From CAVZTA01 sp963778025 (GTDB lineage: Bacteria; Chloroflexota; Limnocylindria; Limnocylindrales; CSP1-4): a stretch of 64,000 bases of DNA. Of this stretch, positions 49,062 through 59,743 are shown piece after piece; position 1 is the stretch's first letter, and each line of letters starts with the position of its first letter. Both the position numbers and the translations under genes were made by a program. A model generated the notes under the pieces. It saw only the letters and a program-made list of their open reading frames with translations, did not search any database and was not told where the DNA came from. The DNA is taken from the NCBI GenBank assembly GCA_963778025.1, contig CAVZTA010000008.1:62001-126000 (forward strand), written 5' to 3'.

Positions 49062-52000
49062 TCAGATGCCCCGTCTCGCCGACCTCCCCGAGCGGAGCGT
49101 GAACGCCAGACCGCGGTCGGCGTCGACGGCGATCCACTGCTCGCCGGGCTCGGCCCGCCACACGCGGCCGGCGCGCTGCCCGTCCGGGCCGGCGATCCAC
49201 ATCACGTGCTCGTCCGAGACGCCAAAGACGCCGAGCCGGCCGGTCGACAGACGATCCAACGCGACCGGCAGCTCGGCACCGCCGACATCCGCGCCCGTCG
49301 CCAGGTCGAACCGGAGCAGGCGCTTCGAAGGCTTCGGCTTGTCCGGCCTGCCCTCGATCAGCCAGAGGATCCCGAGCGTCGCCGCGACAGCGACGGCCCG
49401 GAACGCCGTGAATGCCGGGCTGATCCGCGCCGCGGCTGGATCGACGGTCCATACGGTGCCCGTGGCGGCGCTCATGACGAACGCGACGTCATCGACCTGC
49501 CAGCAGGCGGGGGTGATCACCAGCGGCCCGGCGCCGGACCTTCCCATCGGCGAGGCCCAGGAAGCCGATGTTCGGGCCCTGCCACGTCGCGAGGGCGACG
49601 TGCTCATCACGGACCACCATGGTCTCGGCGTACTTCGGGATGCGCGTCTCCCAGCGGCCGCCTTCGAGCAGGGTCACCGGCGAGAGGCGATGGATGCGGC
49701 TGTCGGAGGCCGCAAGCAGGTCGCCGTCCGGCAGGTGGGTGATCGTCCGGATCGGCGTGCCCGTCTTGACACTGCCCGTCTGGCGTCCGTCCGCGAGCGC
49801 GAACGAGCGGAACGCCAGGTGCGGGAACATCACGCCCCATCCGTCGGCGACGTGGACCACGTCCGCACCGCCACCGGCGAAGACCCGCTGGTGGCCGTGT
49901 CCGGGGACCTCGATCGCCCACAGGATGCCCTCGCCGGGTCGGTCGACGGCCCGGAGCGGTGGCGTCGGGACCGCTGACGGTCGCGCGAGCGGCGTCGGCC
50001 GGGCAGCCCGCACCGAGCGATCGACGACGACTCCGAGGAGCTGCCAGAACTCGGGCTCGGCGATGCGGCGCACGCCGAGCTGCGCGGCGCGCTGCGCCTT
50101 CGTCGACTGCGAGTCCTCGTGGGACACGACCAGGTAGTCGAGGCGCGAGGTCACCGACTGGCGCACGTCCATGCCCGCCGCCAGCGCCAGACGCTCCTGG
50201 TCGTCCCGCGACAACCGGACGCCGTCGATCGAGCACACGCTCGACCCGGTGAAGCACACGGAACGACCCCGCAGGACCGGCGGGCGGGCGCCCGGGTCGC
50301 CCGCGACTGCCGGTCCGGTCGAGCCGGCGACGCCCGCGAGGCCGGCGCCGGCGACGACTGCCGCGGTGGGGCCTGCCAGCGGCAGCAGCGTCACGCCCGG
50401 ATCCACGATCGGTGCGGCAGCTTCCACCCCCTTCGTGGCGAGCGCGGCCGTCGCGCGCTCGAGCTCGTCGCGGACCTCGGTCGCCGCCGCGGCGTCCCGG
50501 TCACCATCCGTCGCGATCGCCCGCTCGACCGCCTCGATGACCGCTTCCGATCGCTCGAGCCAGTCCCTCGTCAGGACGTGGACGACCCGCCAGCCCGTCG
50601 CCCGCAGCACGCCGGGATGACCGAGCACGCGCTCCGGCACGGGCTGGCTGGCGATGCGGTCCGCCCCATCGATCAGCACCGCGACCCGGTGCTCGTCGTC
50701 CTCGGGGCGCCGGACCGCGAGGTCCACGCGGAACCCCGACCGGCCGACGCGCTCGACGACGACGAGGCCCCGCGCGCGGAGCGCCTCGCCGAGTTGGCTC
50801 GCGACCGCAGACCGGCGCACCGCCGGGAGATCGCTGGAGCGACGCTCGCGAAGGGACGTGATGACCGCCGTCGCGCCGTTCGGGTCCCCACGCGACACGC
50901 GCGGCTGCGTAGTCGAGGAAGCGGCGCAGCGTGTTGGCGCCGTCGTTGTAGGTGTTCGTGATCGCCGATGCGTCGATCGACGACACGATCGCCATGTGGA
51001 CCCGCGCCCGGCTGAAGATGACGTTCAGCCGCTTCTCGCCGCCCTCCTGGTTGATCGGCCCGAAGTTCATCACCATGCGCCCGTCCCGGTCCGGCCCGTA
51101 GCACACGCTCATCAGGATGATGTCGCGCTCGTCACCCTGGACGTTCTCGAGGTTCTTGACGAACAACCCGACGACCTGGTCGTCGTCCTCGCGGACCAGC
51201 TCCGCCTCGTACAGGGCCGCGAACGCCTTGTCCGCGTGGGCGAGCGCCTCGAGCTGGCGCTCGATCTCGGCCTGCTGCGCCTCGGAGAACGCGACGATCC
51301 CGATCGTCAGACCCGTCTCGCGCCGCAGCAGCTCGCGGACGAGCTGGGCGATGTACGCCGCTTCGCCCGGATTCGTGCGCTGCACGTACGGCGAGCCGTC
51401 GATCCGATGGAGGCTGATGGGCCGCGCCAGCAGGGCGTCGACGCCGGCCGTGCCCTCGTCCTCATCGAGCGCCGCGACGTCCGAGCCGTCGACCCGGATC
51501 TCCGGCAGCGCCTCCGCGCCGGGACGGCGGTCGGGGATGGTGGCCAGTCGCCCGTCGTAGAACGCCGCGTTGCTGAAGTCGATGAGCGACTCGTAGCGGC
51601 TCCGGTAGTGCCAGGTCAGCATCGTCGAGGGCAGCCTCCCCGCCGACTGGGCAAGGAAGCTGTCGCCGTCGAGGACGACGCCCACCTCGACCTCGTCGTC
51701 CTCGTCGTCGGCAAGCGTCGAGGCTGGCGGTGAAGAACCGCGTCGGCGGGAGCTGCATCCGATCGCCGACGACGATGACCTGTTCGGCGCGATGCATCGC
51801 GGGCACGGCCTCTTCGACCGGGATCTGGCTCGCCTCGTCGTAGATCACGACATCGAACGACTCGCGGGCGAGCGGCAGCGTGTCCGAGACCGAGGTCGGG
51901 CTCATGAGCCAGATCGGCCGGAGTGCGGCGACGACCGCACCGGTCTCGCTCGAGGCGAGGTCGCGGATCGAGCGGTAGCGCATGACCTTGCGGAACTCGT

Positions 52001-55000
52001 TCTCGAGCTCCCGGCGCCCCGTGGTCCAGAGCTTCTTGCGCTCGCGCTCCGCCGGCGTCATCCCGGTCACGCTGCGCTGGGCGAACGCCACGTCATCGCG
52101 GAACCGCGCCCGAAGCCGCGCCGACGATCACCTCGGCGTCGGCCTCGTAGAGCTCGGGGAGGAGCGCCTGCCCGCGGGCGACGAGCTCGGCCAGCCGATC
52201 GCCGCCGAAGCGGGCGACGGACGGGCGGGTCGCCTCGGCCTCCTCGAGGGTGGCCGCGCACACGGCGTACTCGAGCTCGGCGGGCGTCGCCGGCAGCCGG
52301 CGGAGCGCTCGCGCCACCTCGGCATGGGCGGCAAGCGCGCGAAGCGATGGGCCGGCACCCCGGATGACGGCCGCCTGCCGCGGCTCGGCGAGGGTGTCGA
52401 GCGTGGCCGCGAGCTCGCCCAGCGGCACATCGTCGACGTCCTCGAGGACCTCTCCGAGGTCCGAGCGGAGTCGCTCGAGGTCCGCCCGCGTGTCGGCGAG
52501 CACCGAGGCGAGATCGTCGTCGTCGCGCATCGGCGAGCCGATCGCGCCACGCGGCGATCGCCGGATCGTCGGGTCGTCGGACCGCCTCGATCCGGGCGGC
52601 GACCGCCGCCGAGGTCGCGGTGGCCCCACCGCTCCTCGGCCGCGGCCCGGTGCGCCTCGAGGGCGTCCTCCGCGTCGTACAGGCCGACCAGCAGGCGGAG
52701 CGCCGCCGTGACGGTCACCGGCACGGCGCGTACGCCGCTCGAGTACGACACCCCGACCGCTGCCTTGACCCGGCGCCAGCCCCCGTCGAGGAACCGGAGG
52801 AACGATCGCTTCCTTGGCCGTCGCGATCGCCAGCGCCGCGCGCGCGTCGTCGGGGGCGAGGGGCGTGTGCCAGCCGGCGGCGTCCGCGCGCGCCTTCGCG
52901 AGGGCGGCCTCGAGCGCCGCGTCCTGCTGCGCGTCGACCCGAAGCTCCTCGGCGGCCGGCGAGGAACGCCGGAGGACCTCCGAGCGCCCTCGACGTGCGA
53001 TCGGCAGGAGGAGCGTCCCCAGCTCGGCGATCGCCTCGGCGGTCGCAAGGCGCAGGTCCGCGGCATCGGCCGTCGCCGCGGCGTCGGCCTCGGTGCGGGT
53101 GTCGTCGAGCGTCGCGATGATCGACCGGAGCTCGGCCGCCAGCGGTGGCGCCGCGGCGGCGACCTCGGCCTCGGGCCGGACCGCGTCCAGCACGCCTCGG
53201 GCCAGGAACCGGACCGGGCTGGCGGACAGCCGGGGGTCCGCACCGGCACCGACGAGCGCGGCGGACGACCTGCTCGACGACCGGCCGCGCGACCCACCAC
53301 GCCGCCGCGGACGGGACGACCCGCCGCAGCTCCGGGGGCAGCTCGTCGCCCCACCGCTGGGCCCGCAGGTCCACCAGGCGCTCGATGACCTCGCGCAGCG
53401 ACGGGCCGCCCTGCTCGACCGGCTCCGCGAGGCCCGTCTCGTACGCCTCGATCTCCGCGACGGCGGCCGCCAGCCGGTCGAGGACCGCCCGGCGACGAGC
53501 TTCCGCGCGCCCGGGATCGGCGTCTTCCGCGAGCCACGACTCGTAGGTCTGCTTGAGCCGCATCACGAACGCACGCTTGTCCGCCTGCGAGTCGTGGATG
53601 AGGCTGGCGAGGTCGTCGAGCCCGCGTTGTCGCAGGCGCGCGTGGACGACGTCGATCGCGGCGCGCTTCTGGCACACGAACAGCACCCGTTTCCCGCGCG
53701 CGACGTAGTCGGCGATGAGGTTCGTGATGGTCTGCGACTTGCCGGTGCCCGGCGGGCCCTGGATGACGAGGCTCTCGCCTCCCCGCGCGCGGCCGATCGC
53801 CGCGATCTGCGATCCGTCCGACGGCAGGACGAGATACCGCTCCGCGAGCGGCACCTCCGCCACGTCGGCCGCCGGAAGCGGCGCGAGGCTCGAGCGAGAA
53901 GAGCCGCTCGAACGAGGCTGTCGTCAGCCCGTCTGCGAGCAGCTCCCGGTAGTCGCGGACCAGGCTCATCGTCCGGTAGTCGAAGTTGGCGACCGTGACC
54001 GCGCACAGGTCGATGTCCCACGCGTACGGATTGCCACCGCCCGTCTCATCGAGGACGTACAGGTCCTTCTTCACCGTGATCGCCGGTGACATCGCCGGCA
54101 TCCGCGGCGCCGGCGCATCGCCGAGCACGGCTGCGAGCGGCGCCGGGCGGTGCACGACGCGATCGAGGAAGATCTGGAGACCGAGCGGCCGATAGTCGCG
54201 ACGCCGGTACGAGTAGGCGTACGACCGCTTGCCGAGGAGCACGCTGCCCCGCCCCGCCCGGCGCTGGAAGGCCTCGAGCCGGATGAGCGCCCTCGAGTGG
54301 ATCAGCTCGATCCGCGGTCGCTCCTGGAGCCGCAGCTCGACGGCCGGCTCGGTGCGCCGGATGTGCGCTGCGAGCGTTGCGTGGAGGTCGGCGATCCGGC
54401 TACGCGGGCCAGGTCCAGCGTCGCCGGCAGCTCGAGGTCGTACAGCTGCTTCAGGTGCTGCCGGAGTGCGGGGTTGACCTCGGCCTCCGGCGACTCCGCC
54501 TGGAGGAGGAAGCTGTCGCGGACGCCTCGCTGCTTCGTCAGCGTCACGGGCAGGAGCAACAACGGCGACGAGATGCGCTCGCCTCGCTCGCCCTTGAGGT
54601 CGTGCCAGCGAAGGAATGCGACGACCAGCCGGAGCTGCGATTGGCCGTACTCCTGCCGGTCCCGTCGGGCCTGCGAGAGGATGGTGTCGAGGATCCCGTT
54701 GGCGTACGGCGCCTCCTCCCAGCGGACGACCGAGCCGAGCGCGATCGGCCGACCCGAGAGCACCTTCTCGGCGACGGTCGGCGTTCCAGGTGAACAGCTG
54801 CTCGGGGCGGATGTTGCGGGTGTCCAGCAGCAGCGGCACCGACGCTTCGGTCAGGTTCAGCGACTGGGCGCTCGGGCGGAACCAGATCAGGCGATTGCGC
54901 CTGGACAGGTCGAACAGCCGGTCGCGCAACGCCGTCGAGCACCGCGCGCCGGACATCGTCGGCCCGCGCCGTCGGCCGCGACCTGCCGCAGGTCGAAGTC

Positions 55001-55659
55001 GACCGGCTGCTCGCGGTACGTCTCGAGGCGCTCGACGAGCGAGGCCAGGTCCTGCGGCCGTTGCGTCCGGTCCGGATCGATCATCCGCGTCGCGACGGCC
55101 GCCACGACCGGATGCAGATCCGGCGCGACGGCGAAGAGGTTGCCCCTTGCCGCGGCGATCGCCTCGACGTCCGCGGTGTTCGCGAGGTCGAGGCCGGCGG
55201 CGAGGGCGACCAGGAGCATGCCGAGGCACGCGATGTCGGCGAGCTCGTCGTGGACGCCGATCCGATGCTCCCAGGTGGTCCAGCCGGCGACGAAGATCGG
55301 GGTCTTCACCTCGTCTCCGGGCTCGCAGGACGTCGAGCGACCGGTACGCGAGGTCGCCCCGCGCGACGTCCGCCGTCGCCTCGGCGCGAGTGGTGATCTC
55401 GAATGCGCGCGTCGTCGCGCGCTGGATCGCGGCGATGCGGCGATCGTCGCGGCGCGGGGTCGTCGCCCACCGCTCGTCGAACCCGACGAGCGACTGCTCG
55501 TCGAGGTCGAGCCTGTCGATGCCCTCCAGCGGAGCCACCAGACCGCGCTCATGACACAGCGACGACCTGCCGGAACAGCGGCAGCAGCGAGGTCAGGACG
55601 TCGTCGGTCGAGAGGCCTTCGCGCTGCCGCGCGAGGTCGACGAGCGGCTGGATGCTCAT
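49062..55659 (-). CDS. Giant kinase-like/DUF4011/SF1 helicase/Vsr-like nuclease/BRCT protein with about 13 apparent frameshifts
   Basis: About 2,190 residues if all pieces are joined. In order: a kinase-like N-terminus (LLPLFRQVVAV then HERGLVAPLEGIDRLDLDEQ; later DIACLGMLLVALAAGLDL and RMIDPDRTQRPQDLASLV) lacking catalytic HRD and DFG residues. Then DUF4011 (LRDRLFDLSRRNRLIWFRPS). Then an UPF1-like SF1 helicase: Walker A GPPGTGKSQT (~53740), DEASQIPVEEAV (~51830), VVGDRMQLPP, LTWHYRSRYESL, ENVQGDERDIILMSVCYGP and EGGEKRLNVIFSRARVHMA. Then a Vsr-like nuclease, MTES_1575 type (GFRVDLAVRR, VAVLIDGADRI, LRATGWRVVHVLTRDWL, ~50850-50500). Then BRCT (VLRGRSVCFTGSS, DYLVVSHEDSQSTKAQRAAQ, ~50275-50025). 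Last, a beta-rich propeller-like end. Start ATG 55659 overlaps the upstream stop. Whether it is intact or decaying is unresolved. Confidence 0.82.
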
Positions 55660-57045
55660 GCCGGCGGGTCCTGGGCCGGCTCGGACGGCGGGGGCCGGCG
55701 ACCGGCGCATCGGCGCCGGCGGCATCGGCGACCGGCGGATCGGCGGCCACCTCGGTCTGCGGCGGCGTGGCGGGGAGGTCCGGCACGGTCGTCGCGCGAC
55801 GTCGGCCCGCCGATCGTCGCTTCAGGGCCTCCCATGTCCGCGCGTTGGGCGCCAGCTCCTTCCGGGCGACCTCCTCGAACGCGGCCTCGATGCCCGGCCT
55901 CGCGCGCGACGGCGAGGCACTCCACGAGCGGTTCGTCTTCGAGGTCCGGGTCGACGGTGGCGAGATCCAGAAGGACGTACGCCAGGAACCGCCGGGTCTC
56001 CGGCGACGCTTCTGCCGGGACGCGGACGCTCGACGGACGCGGCGGCTGCACCGGCCCGATCCGTCCCGGGCGCCGTTGCCCACCCCATGTCGCGGTCGGT
56101 CGCACGTCGACGAGGAACTGCCGGGCGTGGCCCGTGACCGCCCCGCTGTGCATCCAGTCGGGCGCGACGGCATCCATCACCAGTCGGCGCGTGAGCGACT
56201 CGAGACGCTCGCGGTCGACGAGGTCGAGACGCTCGATGTCAGAGCCGGGGCACGAGCAGCGCTCGGACCGCGCGTCGCCGTCACCGTTCGCCCATCGCTC
56301 CAACGCCCAGGCGCGCAGCACCGTCTCGGGATGGGTGTCGCCGGCGGCGCCGCGCTCGGGATGGGCGTCCTGGCCTGCCGCAGGTACGCCGCCGGATCGA
56401 CGTCCGCGAGCCCGGTCGCGACCTTGACCAGGCTCGAGATCGCGACCTCGAGGCTGCCGCAGGCGAGCAGCGAGCCGCGATCCGCGTAGAGCTCGGTCGC
56501 AAGGTCGAATCGCCGGCCGGTCTCGAGGTAGTACGGCGGCGTGGCGGCGTCGACGCCCAGCGCGCTGAGGAACCGGTCCGCGACGAGGAGCCGGACGCCG
56601 TCGGCGCTCCACAGCCGGTGATGCGCGAGCTCGTGGCCGAAGCACGCGACGAGCTCGTCGTCGCCGAGCAGAGCGACAGCAGGTTGCCGCTCAGCGCGAT
56701 GAGCGCCTCGGACGGGCGATAGCGCGAGCGCGGCGTTGGCCTGATCGCGCGCCTTCCAGCTGGTAGATCGTGATCGGCGCGGTGATCCCGAGGGCCTCGC
56801 CGGCTCGCCGGGCGGCCGCGTGCACCCGCGGGTGGGCATCCGGCTCCATCCGGTAGGCGTGGCGGAGGAGCTGCTCCTCGAGGTCATCGGATGCCGCGAC
56901 CTGCTCGCCGTCGGCGGCGACTGGCGGAGACGGATGTCGGGCCGGCCGGCGGCACGCGCGAACACGGCCCAGCCCGCGGCTCGAGCGCCTCGAGACGCGC
57001 GGCGATCTCGGTGTGGTACGCGAGGGGCACCAGCTCCTGCGTCAC
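55656..57045 (-). CDS. Zinc-metallopeptidase/TerB-like protein with multiple apparent frameshifts
   Basis: About 463 residues, in at least seven frame segments. From a GTG (MTQELVPLAYHTEIAARLEA) it continues through EEQLLRHAYRMEPDAHPRVH and ARRAGEALGITAPITIYQLE. The peptidase centre is ELVACFGHELAHHRLW (HExxH) with downstream TELYADRGSLLA as probable third ligand, an M48-like layout without membrane helices. The C-terminal part (SPETRRFLAYVLLDLATVDP, then DLEDEPLVECLAVAREAG and FEEVARKELAPNARTWEALK) resembles the helical TerB-like domain. Its TGA overlaps the helicase ATG (ATGA), so the two are one translational unit. Function unknown; the coupling implies a shared complex. Confidence 0.75.
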
Positions 57046-57144
57046 GTCCCTCCCTCACTGCCGGGAGCCGATGCCGTCCGGCGGTCAAGGATAGGAGACG
57101 ATGCTGCGACGACGGGCCACGCCGACGCGTGACGCGTCGACCGG

Positions 57145-57928
57145 TCAGGGGCTCTGCTCGCCCATCCACTGCTGGACGTCCAGCAACGCCTGCTGGCTGG
57201 TGGTGAGCAGCCCTTCGTACGGCCGATCGAGATCCACGACCAGGGTGGTCACGACCCCGAGGACCAGGATCAGCACGCTCGCGGTCAGGATGCTTCGCCG
57301 CCCCTTGATCCCGGCGCTATAGCCGACCATCACCAGCGACAGCGCCGACCCGCCCAGCAGCAGGAACAAGATCGTCTTGGGCACTCGGGCGTAGAGGCCG
57401 GCCACGATCCGCTGCTCGCTGATCGCGACGAGGTCGGTGAGCGCCTTCGCCGACCGAGGCCGTGAGATCACCGGTGTAGCCCGACTGGGCGACGGCTGCT
57501 TCGACGGCCCACATCCGGCGCCTCAGATCGTCGGACGCCTCGATATGCGCCGGGATGTCGGCGGTATTCGTCACGATCCGCAGTGGCAGATATTCACGCA
57601 GCAGCGACTTGAGCTGCGCACCGTCGGCGGGCGGGAGGAGGTCGGCACGCAGGTAGGCCGTGCTGATCGCGTTCGCCTCGGCCACGACGAGGCCGCGCCG
57701 GGTGTCGAACCGGTCAGACGCGAGCCCCAGGGTGATCGCGAGCACGAAGGCCATGAGGCCGAGCAGCGATCCGACCAGCATGTCGGCGGGCCCCTCCTGC
57801 TCGCCGGGCTCTCGCGCCTGCCACCACACGCCGATCCGGAACCCGATCTCGAAGCACGCGAACGTGACCACGGTAAATAGGAGGAAGACCACGCCGACCG
57901 GGACCGGGTCGAGCAGATCCTGGTTCAC
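57145..57928 (-). CDS. DUF4239 membrane protein, one apparent frameshift
   Basis: 260 residues after ignoring one extra base near 57450. Two N-terminal helices (VVFLLFTVVTFACFEIGFRI, LVGSLLGLMAFVLAITLGLA) are followed by a soluble helical domain (RFDTRRGLVVAEANAISTAY, LREYLPLRI). Two C-terminal helices end the chain (ILFLLLGGSALSLVMVGYSA, ILTASVLILVLGVVTTLVVD) with a short tail DRPYEGLLTTSQQALLDV. This 2+2 layout and the RFxxRxxxxxxEANAIxTAYLR string are typical of DUF4239 (bestrophin-like) proteins. GTG start with GGAGG upstream. Confidence 0.83.
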
Positions 57929-58108
57929 CGCCCCTCCATCCTCTGCCACGGCGTCGTCCGGATCGCCCGGGCAGCAGCAGCGAACGCCATCCGGGCCGCG
58001 CCGTCGTCATCCCTCGCGGACGACCCGGCCGACCCCGCCTCGCCGCGCTGACCACCCGCTGCATCGCGCGACCGGCGAGAATGCGATGACCCCGAACGAG
58101 GACCCAGG

Positions 58109-59261
58109 ATGACCGCCCCCGAGTACCCCGCGTCCGTCGTGCTGGACCCGGCGTGGAGCGCCGACACCGTCGCGGTGCAGGCCGGCCGCCCGGCACGGGT
58201 CCCCGGTGCCCCCATGAACGCACCGATCACGCCGAGCTCCACCTACGTCCAGGATGCCTCGGTCGAGTACGGGCGCGACGGCAATGCCGGATGGGGCGCG
58301 CTCGAGGCGGCCCTGGGAGCCCTCGATGGCGGTCGTGCCGTGACGTTCGCGTCAGGCCTTGCGGCGACGACCGCGATCGCCGACCTCGTCCCCTCGGGCG
58401 GCACGGTGGTGCTGTCGACGGTCACGTATTTCGGCGTCCGCGTCATCCTCGAGCGACTGCAGGCGCACGGTCGGCTCCACCTGCGCATGGTCGCGCCGGA
58501 CGACACGGCCGCGGTGCTCGCCGCGGCCGAGGGCGCGGACATGGTGTGGGTCGAATCGATCGCGAACCCCCTCATCGTCGTCAGCGACGTTCCCGCCATC
58601 GCCGCCGGCGCCCGCGAGCGCGGCGCGCTGACCGTGGTCGACGCGACGTTCGCGACGCCGCTGCGCCAGCGCCCGCTGGCAGCTCGGAGCGGACATCGTC
58701 ATGCACTCGGCCACGAAGTTCATCGGCGGGCACTCGGACCTGCTGCTCGGTGCGGCCGTGTGTCGCGACGCGGGCCACGCGGCGGCGTTGACGGTCCACC
58801 GGCACGACCACGGGACGATCCCGGGAGGTCTCGAGGCGTTCCTCGCCCTGCGCGGGCTGCGGACCCTCGCGGTGCGGCTCGACCGGTCGGAAGCCTCGGC
58901 CGGCGAGCTGGCCCGTCGTCTGGCGGCGCATCCGGGCGTGTCCACGGTCCACTATCCCGGCCTGCCCGGCGACCCGCAGCACGAACGCGCCTCGCGCGTC
59001 CTGCCGGATGGCTGCGGGGCGATGCTGTCGTTCGAGGTCGCGGGGACCGTCGAGCAGACGGACGACTTCCTGTCGCGACTCCGGCTGGTCACGAACGCGA
59101 CGAGCCTCGGAGGCGTGGAATCGCTGATCGAGCGTCGCGCCCGCTACGCGGGTGACGCGTCGATCGTCGGTCCCACGCTGTGTCGCCTGTCGGTGGGTAT
59201 CGAGAACGTCGAGGACCTCTGGGCCGACATCGACGCTGCGCTCCGCGCCGCGCTCGCCTGA
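58109..59261 (+). CDS. Cys/Met metabolism PLP-dependent lyase/synthase, one apparent frameshift
   Basis: 383 residues after skipping one base near 58679. The pattern fits cystathionine gamma-synthase/gamma-lyase and methionine gamma-lyase. Seen are ITPSSTYVQDASVEYGRDGN, the PLP-stacking region TFASGLAATTAIADLVPSGG, VWVESIANPLIVVSDVPAIA with VVDATFATP, and after the break DIVMHSATKFIGGHSDLLLG, whose Lys binds PLP. The C-terminal domain has VHYPGLPGDPQHERASR and LRLVTNATSLGGVESLIE. The reaction direction cannot be decided. A second PLP lyase (MalY/PatB type) lies 3 kb downstream. Confidence 0.9.
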
Positions 59262-59301
59262 TCGTCCCGAGACACGCACGACCGGGCCTGCCGAGTCCCC
59301 G

Positions 59302-59676
59302 TCAGGCCGGGTCGACTCGCAGGCTCGAACGCACGGCTTCCGGCGACACGACCGTGCCGACGATGGACGCGCCATACCGGTCGTACTTCGCGTGGTACGC
59401 GCTCGTCACGACATCGGCAGCGTCCGGCTCCGGCACGACGAAACGGACGTCCCGCTCCACGCCGCCAGCCCGGACCCGGCCGGTGCCCGATCGGAGCGCC
59501 CGCTGGAACCACGGGTTGTCGTAGCCGTGGGCGGATCGCACGTAGAGGTCGTCACCGGCCCGTACGGCCCAGATCGTGACGTACGGGCGCAGGCTTCCGT
59601 CGGCACGCCGGGATGCGATGCCGATCTCGGTCGCGCGACCGATGCGTTCGAGCTCATCCGCCTGCCAGGTGCTCAC
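59302..59676 (-). CDS. DUF2255 family protein
   Basis: 124 residues from a GTG (MSTWQADELERIGRATEIGI), preceded by an AAGGAC site. The body, SLRPYVTIWAVRAGDDLYVR, then SAHGYDNPWFQRALRSGTGR and VRAGGVERDVRFVV, has the split-barrel look of nitroreductase/F420-type small proteins and matches DUF2255. An ATG 14 codons upstream is possible but lies in low-similarity sequence. It follows the alcohol dehydrogenase on the same strand and may share its transcript. Confidence 0.8.
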   Translation of the reverse strand: MSTWQADELERIGRATEIGIASRRADGSLRPYVTIWAVRAGDDLYVRSAHGYDNPWFQRALRSGTGRVRAGGVERDVRFVVPEPDAADVVTSAYHAKYDRYGASIVGTVVSPEAVRSSLRVDPA

Positions 59677-59743
59677 TCGTCCTTCTCCATTCGTCGTCGG
59701 TCCGTTTCGCAGCGGCTCCATGTCGTCTCCCAGTTCGTCGTCA

